Shown here piece by piece: positions 51,033 to 63,000 of a stretch of 64,000 nucleotides of DNA (the stretch's first letter is position 1; each line of letters begins with the position of its first letter). The translations under genes were made by a program, and so were the position numbers. The DNA is from CAWJKP01 sp963843465 (GTDB lineage: Bacteria; Planctomycetota; Planctomycetia; Pirellulales; Thermoguttaceae): assembly GCA_963843465.1 (NCBI GenBank), contig CAWJKP010000008.1:269162-333161 (forward strand), read 5' to 3'. Under the pieces are notes generated by a model that saw only the letters and a list, made by a program, of their open reading frames with translations, had not been told where the DNA came from and did no database searches.

Positions 51033-54000
51033 ATGTTTCGGAGGAACCGGAAAAGGGCGCCGGGGGGTTGGGGTGCGTCTGCGCTGAGGCGGCGCCGCAG
51101 GCTGGGCGAAGGGTTTATCAGCGGGCGGCACTTGCTGCTGGAGTGCCTTGAACCGCGACGGTTGTTGTCGCTCAGCCCGATCATCAGCGAGGTCGATCCC
51201 GGCAACAAGAGCGGCATCACGGATCTGCTGGGAAACGCGGCCGATTGGCTGGAGATCTACAATCCCGACCCGACCGCGGCCGACAACCTCACCGGCTGGT
51301 CGATCAACTACGCCAAGACCGGCGGCAGCGGCAGCTCATCGTGGACCTTCCCCACCAACACGATCCTTGGTCCCGGCGAGTTCCGCGTGATCTTCGGCGA
51401 TTCGAATTACACTTCTACAGAGCTCAGCGAGGAGACCGCGCTGGGCGAGTTGGACACGGGCTTCAATCTCAGCAAGGCCGGCGCTACGCTCGAGCTGCTC
51501 AATTCCAGCGACGCAGTGGTCTCGTCGCTCACCTACCCGTCCTTGAGCTCCGACACCTCCTACGGCCCGGCGGAGACGGTCAACGAAACGGACCTCGTCG
51601 CGGCGGGGGCCACAGCGTCGTATTACACGCCGACCAATAACTCGCTGGGCACGACCTGGACCGGAACCAGTTTCAACGCCTCCTCCTGGTCGTCGGGCGC
51701 GACGGGCCTGGGATATACCGGCGTCCCCGGGTTTGCCACCACCCTCTACAGGGCAAACGTCTCGGGCACCATCGGCTCGGTGGAGACCGCCCAAACGGTC
51801 ATCAACACGCCCGCCGAGCAGAGTTCGGCAACCAGCGCGACCGAGAGCACGCTGGACTTCATGGACACCGGCGGCGGCGGCCACTTCACCAGCGTCGAGA
51901 AGGCCTTTCCCGGAATGACCATCGGCGAGGGGCTGAGCAACATCGTCTTGCAGGCCACGGGAACGCTCACCATCACCTCCGCCCAGGCCGGATATTACAC
52001 CTTCGGCGTCAACTCCGACGACGGCTTCAAGCTGACGCTCACCGGCGCCAGCTTTTCCAACGGAGCGGGCGACACCACTTGCAGCGGCACCGTATTGGAG
52101 TACGACGGCGGGCGGGGTGCGGCCGACACCCTGGGCACCACCTACCTGGCCCCGGGCAGCTACCCGATCAACCTGGTCTATTTCCAGGGTAACGGCGGCG
52201 ACAGCATGGAGTTCTACGCCGCCAAGGAGAGCAGTTCCTCGGGCGTGACCTCCTTCGACGCCAACTCCATTCTCGTGGGCAATACGACCGCCACCACCGC
52301 CAGCGGCGGCACCAGCACCACCACCACCCCCCTTCTGGTGACCAGTACGCCGTTCGCAGGAAGCAACGTTTCACCGCTGGCCGCCTCCATCCAGACCAAC
52401 GTCTACTCGACCGTGCAAGCCGCCATCGCCACGGCCGGCAGCACGTCGCTCTATTCGCGGATCACCTTCAACGACTCGGCGTCGTTGACGAGCTTGACCT
52501 TGCGGATGCAATACGCTTCCGGCTATGTCGCCTATTTGAACGGGGTGAAGATCGCCAGCAGCAACGCGCCGACCTCGCCTACCTGGAACTCGACCGCCTC
52601 GTCGTATCTCGGCAGTCCGGTGCAGGCCTCGACCTACGAGGACATCGACCTCTCGTCGTACTTGAACTCCGGCACGACGGGCCACCTGACGGCCACCAAC
52701 AACGTGCTGGCGATCCAGACGCTGATGGCCCCGTCCGCCGCGATCAGCAGCATCACCTACAGCGGGACGACCGCCACGGTCACGACGACCTCGGCCAGCG
52801 GTTACTTCACCGGCGATGAGGTGCAGATCGCCGGGGCCACTCCCGCGGTTTATGACGGCCTGTTCGCGATTACCGTGACCGGGACCGACACCTTCACGTA
52901 CACCTTGCCCTCGACGCCCACCACGAATGCCAGCGGAGCGAGCATGACCGCCACGCCCGCCAGCCAGAGCCTGCTGGTCCTGCCCGAGCTCTGCCAGATG
53001 ACGAGCGTCATCGCGGGTGATCACGTTTACTCGACGCCGACGCCGGGCGCCCCCAACGTGCTCAGCAACGTACAGCCCGACATCGCCTTCAGCACGACGC
53101 ACGGGTTGTTCTACTCCCCGTTCGAGGTGACGCTCACGCCCGACATCACGGGCGAGTCGATCTACTACACGACGGACAACTCCGTGCCCCTGGTGGCGCC
53201 CATCACCGAGGCCACCGCGTCGGGCACGACCGTGACCATCACTTCCAGCGCGGCCGACAACAATGATTTGGCGGCGGGCCAGACCGTGACCATCTCCGGC
53301 TTTACGGGTACGAGCGCCGGCTACAACGGCAGCTTCGCGATCACGGCCGTCACCGCCACGACCTTCACCTACACCGACAGCAACTCGAACCTGACCACAG
53401 TTACGAACTCCGGCACGGTGACCAACGGGACACTGTACACCGGGCCGCTGAGCATGATCACCACCACGGTCCTCCAGGCGGTGATGGTCGATGCCACCGG
53501 CAACAATGGGCCCTATCAAACCGAGACCTACGTCTTCCCCGACGCCGTGGCCTCCCAGCCTGCCGCCCCGGCCGGCTTCCCCACGGTCTGGGACGGGGTC
53601 CTCGAGGGCACGTCGGTCCCGGCCGATTATGCCATGAACGCGGGTTCGAGCTACGGCTTCACCACGCAGCAGGCTGCCAACGCCCTGGCCTCGTTGCCGT
53701 CGATCTCGATCGTCACCAGCAACGCCAACATGTTCGGCCCCGACGGCATCTATTCCAATTCCGGCAACCGTACTTTCAGTTACCCGGGATCGTTCGAGTA
53801 TTTCGACCCCAACAACCCCAGTTTGAGTTACAGCGGGTTGGTGAGCATCCAGATGAACGGCGGGGTCGGGCGCACGCCCCAATACCTGGTCCACACCTTC
53901 CAGGTCAACTGGGGCGCCAGCAGCGGCCTGGGTTACTTGAACGCCAACATCTTCGGCGACGGCTACCTGCCGGACGGGGTGATCCTGCGGAACGCCTTCA

Positions 54001-57000
54001 ACGACGGCTGGCAGTGGGGCGGCCCCTACGCCCAGTACATCATCGATCAGTGGACCCGCAACGCGCTGACGGCGGAGGGCGCCAGGATTCGCCCGGCGTT
54101 TGGTGCCAGCTTTACGTCAACGGGCTGTACTGGGGAATGACCGACTGCTGTGCGCACGTCGACGCCGACTTCGCCGCCTACTTCTACGGCGGCAAGGCGT
54201 CGACTTACGACGTCATCCACAGCGGTTCGGCCTTCGAAGCCGTTAACGGGACCACCAACGCGTGGTACGAGATGTTCAACGTGGCAAGGTACGGAAACGT
54301 CAACGGCACCGGGACGGAAAGCTCGGCCGCCCTGGCCATCCCGGCCGCCTACGCCCTCATGTCGACGTACCTCAACCTGCCCGACTTCTGCGACTACATC
54401 ATCACCAACTACTACGGCGGCAACGCCGACTGGGACTATCACAACTTTTCCTGGATCTACAATACGGCCTCCGATACGGGCTCGGTCTTCCAGGACTGGG
54501 ACGGCGAAGGCATGCTCCTGAACCGCTTCAACGGCAACAACGCCTACGCCAACCTCACCGGCGACGACACTTCGGGCGATCCCACGGAACTGTTCGTCGA
54601 CCTGCTGGCCAATGCCGACTTCCGCGCGATGTTCGCCGATCACATTAACAAGGACTTGACCACCGTGCTGTCGCCGACCACCTCGGCCGCCATGTACCAG
54701 GCGTTGGCCAATACGGTCAGCACGGCGATCATCGACCAGTCGGCCCGCTGGGGCACCGCCGGCGAGTTGGCCGGCCAGTGGAGCGGGCTGGGCACGCCCG
54801 CAGTATGGCAGACCCAGCTCAACGTGGAGCTCGACTCCTTCTTCCCCACCCGGACGGCCACCATGTTCAGCGAGTTCGAGGCGGCCGCCGACATCAGCGC
54901 CCCAAGCTACAAGATGTATCCCAGCTTCGGCCCGCCGGCGCTGGGCGACACGCAAAACTCATCGACGCTCACCAACAGCGGGACGTACGCCTTCACGCTC
55001 GGCGACGTGGTCACCATGACGGCCACGACGGGCGCCATCTACTATACGACCGACGGCAGCGATCCGCGGACCAGCAGCACCGACTTCTCGATCCTGGGCA
55101 TCACGCTCAGCGGCACGACGGCCACGGTCACGCTCAACGGCACGAGCACCGGACTGGTGAACCTCCAACAGGTCTACATCGGCGGGGCCTACCAAAGCGC
55201 GTACGACGGCATGTTCACGATCGGCAACGTGACCGTCAACTCCACCGCCGGGACGACCACCTTCACCTGCACGGTGACCGGCTCGCCCGCCTCGCCCGCT
55301 ACGGCGGTGGCCGGGGAGTCGCTCGTCGCCACAACCCCCGTCGGCGGCGCGATCAGCTCGACCGCTCACCTGTATGCCGGGCCCATCACGCTCACGCAGG
55401 GCGAGCAGATCAACGCCCGCGTCTATTCCGGGGGCACCTGGAGCGCCCTGACCAACGTGACCTTTTACGTGAACCTGTCCCCGTATGTCCGCGTCACCGA
55501 AGTGATGTACGACCCGGTGCCCGCCACGCCGGCCGAGGTCGCCGCCGGCTACACGGTTTCCGATACCAGCGATCCGTACAGGGACTTCCAGTACATCGAA
55601 ATCCAGAACACCAGCAGCACCCAGACGGTGCCCGTGGGCGGACTGCAAATCTCCGGGGGTGTCTCCTTCACCTTCCCCGAGTACGAGGGCAATAACAGTT
55701 CCAACCCGCTGCTCGAGCTGGCGCCGGGCGGTTACCTGGTGGCGGTCGCCGATCTGAGCGCCTTCACGATACGCTACGGCGCGGAGCTGCAAGCGCAATT
55801 CGGCAGCAACTGGCAGAACCTGGTTGTCGCCGGCCAGTTCAGCAACCATCACCTCAACAACGTCAGCGACGTGATCGAGCTGAGCCTCGCCCAACGGCGG
55901 CATCGTCCAGGACTTCACCTACCAGAGCTCCTGGTATCCGCAGACCGCCGGCGGAGGCTACGCGCTGATGGTCCAAAGCCCCACCCAGGCGCTGTCGCTC
56001 TGGGCTTCCAGCTCCGGCTGGCAGGCCAGCGGCACGCTCAACGGCACGCCCGGGTTCGCCGACCCCGTCACGATCCCGCTGCCCGGCGCGGTGGTGGTCA
56101 ACGAGGCGATGTCGAACAACTCCGCCTCGCCCGGCGACATGATCGAGTTCTACAACACGACTTCCTCGCCGATCAACATCGGCCAATGGTACGTCAGCAA
56201 CAACAGCTCCGATCTGACGGAGTACCAGATCGCGCCGGGCACGGTCATCGCGGCCAACGGCTACTACGTGTTGACGCAAGACTACAATTTCGACACGGCA
56301 AGCGATCCGGGCTGCCTGGTCCCCTTCGTTTTCGACCCGGACGGCGACACCGTCTACCTGTCCAGCGCCTTCAACGACTTCCCGGTCGCCAGCATCACGC
56401 GCGTCAACAGCACGGCCACGGTCACGCTGGACAACACGAGCACCGGGTTCAAGAACGGCCAGTACATCGACATCGCCGGGGCCGCCCAAAGCCAGTACGA
56501 CGGCAATGTCGTCATCGCCAACCTCACCGTGAACTCCAGCGCCGGAACGACCACTTTCACCTACACGGTGGCCGGCTCCCCCGCCTCGCCCGCGACGGCC
56601 AACTCCGGGCAGTGGATCACCGCCGGGGCGCCGACCACCAGCTACGGGGGTGAGGCCGGCGGGTATCAAGAGAGCCAGGCGATCCCCAGCATGCCCGGCG
56701 GCTACGCCTACGGCCTGTACACCAAGCCCAGCGGCGGCACCCAGTTCACGGTCGCCAGCATCACGCTCAGCGGCACGACGGCCACGGTCACGCTGGACAA
56801 CACCAGCACCGACCTGCAGAACGGCAATCAGGTTTTCATCGAGGGAGCCGCCCAAAACCAGTACGACGGCAGTTTCCTCATCGCCAACGTCACGGTGAAC
56901 GCCGTGACGACCACCTTCACCTACACGGTGACCGGCTCGCCCACCTCGCCCGCTACTCCCGCCGCCGGGCAGTCGATCACCGCCGGGCCCGGCAACACCA

Positions 57001-60000
57001 ATTTCACCCTGCTGGAAACGGCCACCCTCGGCACCCTTTCCGGCACCACCTACTCCGGCGGGGCCGTCGGCATCCCCTACGTCTCGCCGCTGGTGACCGA
57101 TGAGATCATGTACGACCCCTCCCAACCGACCGCGGCGGAGACCGCCGAGGGGTATGCCGACAACGATTTCGAGTACCTCGAGCTTTACAATCCGTCGAGC
57201 TCTCCCGTCTCGCTCAGCAACTACTACGTTACGGGCGGTGTCGGCTATACCCCGGGCTGGCTGGCCGACGGCAACCTGGCCAGCGAGTTCCCCGTCTCCA
57301 GCATTACGCACAGCGGCACCACGGCCACGGTTACGCTGAACGGCACCAGCACTGGCTTGCAGAACGGCGATCAGGTCGACATCGGCGGGGCCGCCCAAAG
57401 CCAGTACGACGGCGACGATTTCGTCATCGGCAACGTCACCGTGAACTCCGGCCCCGGGACGACCACCTTCACCTACACCATGACCGGCTCGCCCGCCTCG
57501 TCCGCGACGCCGCTGGCCGGGCAGGTGCTCAGCGCCGGCAAGGACGAGTTCGAAACGCTCGAATCCGGGGCCACCGCCACCTGGTCCGCCTCCAGCGTCG
57601 CCTCGGGCTCCTACACCGTCTACGCCCATCTGAATCTCTACGACGGCGACAACAACCTGCTGACCGACCTGGACTCCTCGGCCCAGTACACGGTCACGTG
57701 CGGTGGCACGCCGACGACCGTGACGGTCGACCAGGACCAGGTCCCGGCGACGCTCAGCGTCACCAGCCTTACCTACAGCAGCACGACGGGCCTTGCCACG
57801 GCGACGGCCGCCAACACGCTCAGCGCCGGCAACATCATCCACATCTCGGGCGCCACGCAAACGCAATACGACGGCGCCTTCGTCGTCCAGAGCGCCACGT
57901 CGACGAGTTTCACTTACCTCGTCACCGGCTCGCCCACCTCGCCCGCCACCGGCACCATTACGGCCGGCCTGAACAACGTCTGGGTCAGCCTGGGGAGCTA
58001 CACCCTGAGCGGTGCGGTCAGCGTTCAGCTCCTGCGCACCACCGGCGCCAAGGCCAGTGAGTGGACGGTTGCCGGCTCGATGGAGCTGGTCAACAACAGC
58101 AGCCAACAGACGACCGTGCTCGGCACGCCCACGTTCGACGCCTACTCGATGGATCACCCCACGGCGACCTTGGCCCCCGGCCAGTACGGGGTCCTGGTGC
58201 CCAACGTCGCGGCGTTCGACGAGCGCTACAACGCCGCCGGCACTATCCTGGTGCTGGGCGTTTATTCCAGCCATCTCAGCAACAGCGGCGACACGGTCGA
58301 CATCGACGAGATCGGCCCTCGCGCAAGCGGCACCGTGGCTCCGCTGAACGGTTACCTGCCCAGCTACCGGGTCGACCACGTCAAGTACCAGATCACGTCC
58401 CCCTGGCCGACCCAGGCGGACGGCGACGGCCCGGCCTTGGTCCGCATCGACCCGGCCGACTACGGCAACGACGCGCAGAACTGGTGGGCGAGCAACGTGG
58501 GCGGCACGCCCGGCCAGCCCGGCCTCGTGCTGGACCAATCGACCCCTTCGATTCCGGCCAACCTGGCGGGCCAGGCCCTCTTGAGCCCGACCCCGGAGAT
58601 CAGCCTCACCTGGCTCGCCTCCTCCGATCCGCTGAGCTACGTGGCCTCCTACGACATCTATCGCGACGGCAGCTTTCTCGGCACTTCGACCACGACCTCC
58701 TTTGTGGACACCTCCGCCGCGTACGGAACGAACTACACCTATACCGTGGCGGCCGTCAACCGCGACGGCTACGAGAGTTCCCCGTGCGCGGGCATCGTCC
58801 TCGCCCTGCCTTGGGTGATCGGGGATGAGCCGACCAGCCCGACAACGATCAAGATCTGCTTCAGCGAGCCCCTGACGGTAAGCGCCGCCTTGACCAAGGC
58901 CAACTATGCCGTCTCGGGCATGACCGTCTCCAGCGTCGCCATGGCCCGCAACAATACCGAGGTGATCCTGACCCTCTCCTCGTCCATGACGAGCGGAACG
59001 GTTTACACGGTCAACATGTCCAACCTGACGACGCCCTCCGGCGACCCGCTGCCGAGCCCCCTGACTATCACCTTCACCTATTCGACCATCTATGCGACCT
59101 CGGGCGGCACGGGCTCGATCCTCTGGCAGTATTACCAGAACATCAGCGGCACGGGCGTCAGCGCGCTGACCACCGCCAACGTTTATGCGAACGATCCGTC
59201 CCAGACCGCCCTGGTAACCTCGTTCGAGGCCCCTTACTACAACACCGGGAACACCAACGGCGGCGAGACGCTTAGCGGTTACATCACTCCCCCCACGACC
59301 GGCTATTACATCTTCACGCTCGCCGCCGGCGACACCGGCCAGTTGTGGCTCTCGTCGAACTCCAGTCCCGCGAACCTGGAGGAGATCGCCGAGATCGATA
59401 CGAACACCGGTTACCGCGACTGGTCCAACGTGGGCAACCTGGACCAAACGTCCACCTCGATCTACCTGACGGCGGGCACGCAGTACTACATCGTGGCGCT
59501 GGAGAAGCATGGCAGCAACCTGGCGGTCTCCAGCATCACCCGCAGCGGCACGACGGCCACCGTCACCCTGAACAACACGAGCATCGGCTTCCAGAACGGC
59601 GAGTCCGTCGACATCGCCGGGGCCGCCCAAAGCCAGTACGACGGCGTTTTCGCCATCGCCGGCGTCACCGTGAATGCATCCGCCGGCACGACCACCTTCA
59701 CCTACACCGTGAGCGGCTCGCCCGCGTCGCCCGCCACGCTCCTCGTCCCCGGGCAGCCGATCACCGCCGGCGACGACAACCTCTCGGTCCGCTGGGAGAT
59801 CCCCTCAGCGACCGGCGGGGCCGCCACCAACTGGGAGAACAACAACTCGGCGATCCCGATCCCGGGCGCCCGGCTTTCGCCCGCCGGCATCATCCCGGAC
59901 GGGACGACGCCGCCGGCCCCCGCGAATTTCAGCGCCACGGTGACCAACAGCAACACCCAGATCACGCTGGCTTGGAGCCCCGTGCTGGGGCTGCCCAGCG

Positions 60001-63000
60001 GCGTCGCTCATTACAACGTCTATCGCAACGGAACGCTCGACACCAACCTGACCTGGTTGACCGCGACGAGCTGCGTGGACAGCAGCGGCATATCGTCGGG
60101 GACGCGGTATTCGTACCAGGTCACGGCCGTCAATTTCGACGGCATCGAGGGGGTGAAGTCGGCCGCCGTGACGGCCGTGCCCGTCGGCATCGCTTTGATC
60201 GCCACGCCGACCACCACGTCGATCGAGGTCCAGTTCACCGAGCCCGTCGATCTCACCACGGCGCAAACCCTGGCCAACTACACGATCAGCGGCACCCCGG
60301 CCGTCACGATCACCGCGGCCGCTCTGCAAGCGGACGGCTACACCGTCATGCTCACGCTCAGCTCCTCTACTCCCCTGGGCAGCTCCAGCTATACCCTGAC
60401 CATCAGCAACGTCAAGACGAGGGCCCTCGCAGCCCTGGGGACCTTGACGGGCACTTTCAGCTTCGGCTCCGCGCAGTCGGCAATTAGCGTTGACGTCGGC
60501 AATCCGGGCGTCGCCGGCTCCGCCACCTACTCCGCAGGCGTCTGGACGATCACCGGCGGCGGCGGCAACGTCTGGGCCGGCACCGAGCAGTGCCACTACG
60601 TCTACACCACCGCCGCGACAAGCTCCTCCGCCGTTTGGATCACCCATATCGCCTCCTTGGTTACGGGGCCAACAGCCGGGGCAGCGGGAGCTTGGTCAGC
60701 ACCTTCTGGTTGGACCAAGGCAGGCATCATGGTGCAGGCCAGCACCAGCGAGCAAGTGCCGTGCATCTACGTCGGCGAGACGGGCGGCAGCGGCGTGACG
60801 CTCCAGTGGGGGGAATCGGGAGCCCAAGTCACCAACTACACCACGGCCGGAAGCTCGGAGCCCCAATGGCTCGAGCTGACCTATGACGGCAACGGCAATT
60901 TCAACGCCTACTACAGCGCCAGCACCAGCACCACCCCGCCCACGACCTGGACGCAGATTGGCAATCAGGTGAGCGACCCGATGGGCTTGACGTCGTTCGA
61001 CGCCGGGTTGATGGTCACTGCGCACAACAACGGCACCACGGCGACGGCCGTTTTCAACTATAACAATTTACTGTCGCTAGGCTACGTGGCGCCCCCCTTC
61101 ACCGTCGGCGTCAACGCCAAGTCCACCAGCGACACCTCGCCCTCGTTGACGGGCACGATCAGCGATACGGCCGCGTCGGTGAGCGTCCGGGTCTACAACG
61201 GCAGCTACTACACCTACTATGCCGCGACCAACAACGGCGACGGCACCTGGTCGCTGCCGCGGGGAGACATTTCCACCCTGGCCAACGGCACCTACGACCT
61301 CGTCGTGGCCGGGGTCAACACGTCCGGGATCGTGGCCTTCAACACCACGGCGACCGACTTGATTGTCGACACGACCTCGCCCACGGTAACGATTACCGCC
61401 CCGTCGTCAGGGTTGATCCCGGCCGCCTCGATCCCCATCACGTTCAGCGAGCCGGTGCAAGACTTCTCGCTCCAGAACTTGCATTTGACCTTCACTCCCA
61501 GCGGCAGCTCGACCGCCACCGAGCCCCTGGAGGCCGCAACCCTCACCACCACCAACGACCAGAACTGGACGCTGGGCAATCTCAGCGGCCTCACCAGCGC
61601 CACCGGCGCCTACAGCCTCACGCTCAGCGACGCCGGCGGGGGCGTCACCGACGCCGACGGCAACGTGCTTGCGACCAACGCCAGCGCCACCTGGATCATG
61701 GGGATCACCACAACCACCACGCTAAGCAGCTCGCAGCCTTCGGCCGTGTATGGCACGCCGCCCTCCTTCACGGCCACCGTCACCGCCCCCCCAAGCAGCG
61801 GCGAGGCGCCCGGCCAGGGCAGCGTCGAGTTCTACGACACCACGCCCGGCAACAACTACCAGACCCTGGGCGCCGGCACCTATATCAGCAGCAGCACGTC
61901 GGCCCCCTGGACCTCCACCTGGATCCTCACCGGCCTCCTCCCCAAGACCTTCAATGTCGCCTCCGCGGACACCATCACCGCCACCTATTTCGCCGGCACG
62001 GGCTTCGCCAACAGCAGCGGCACGACGACCCAGACGATCACGACGCTGGCCATCACGGTCACCGCCGTCGCCAACACCAAGACCTACGACGGCACAACCT
62101 CGGCGGCCCACACCCCCACGATTACCGGCAGCCTGGTGGGTAGCGACACGGCCGCCTTCACCGAGACCTACAACAACAAGAACGCGGGCACGGGCAAGAC
62201 GCTCACGCCGGTCGGCTCGGTCAACGACGGCAACGGCGGCGCCAACTACCTCGTGACCACGGTCACCAGCACGGCGGCGGCGATCAACCAGGCGGGGTTG
62301 ACGATCACGGCCCTGTCCAACACCAAGACCTACGACGGAACGGCCAGCGCGGCGATCACGCCGACGGTGACCGGTCTGCAGACCGGCGACACGGTCACCG
62401 GTCTGAGTGAGACCTACAACAACAAGAACGTGGGCACGGGCAAGACGCTCACGGTCGCCGGCTATACGGTCAACGACGGCAACAGCGGCGGCAACTACAC
62501 GGTGACCACGGCCAGCACCACGGGCGTCATTGCCCAGGCCACGCTGACGCCCTCGATCACGGCCAACGCAAAGACCTACGACGGCGGCACCACGGTCACG
62601 CTGGCCACGGCCACGGTGGCCACGACGTTCGGCTCGGACCAGGTGAGCCTGGAGGTGGGCGCCAGCAGCTTCACCAGCAAAAGCGCGGGGACGGAGACGG
62701 TCACGGCCACGGGCCTGAGCCTGGGCGGCAGCGACGCGGCGAACTACACCCTCTCCAGCACCACGGCCAGCACCACGGCCGTCATTGCTCAGGCCACGCT
62801 CACGCCCTCGATCGCGGCCAACGGGAGGACCTACAACGGCGGCACCACGGTCACGCTGGCCAGCCAGACGGTGACGGGGACGTTCGGCTCGGACGTGGTC
62901 AGCCTGGAAGTGGGCGCCAGCAGCTTCACCAGCAAAAGCGCGGGGACGGAGACGGTCACGGCCACGGGCCTGAGCCTGGGCGGCAGCGACGCGGCGAACT

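Noticed and set aside
55863..59630. A 1255-residue minus-strand open frame opposite the giant surface gene
   Set aside because: Its Gly/Arg/Asp/Val-rich text without domains is the complement of the repeat-rich coding strand; the plus strand gives recognisable lamin-tail, FN3 and PA14 text throughout.
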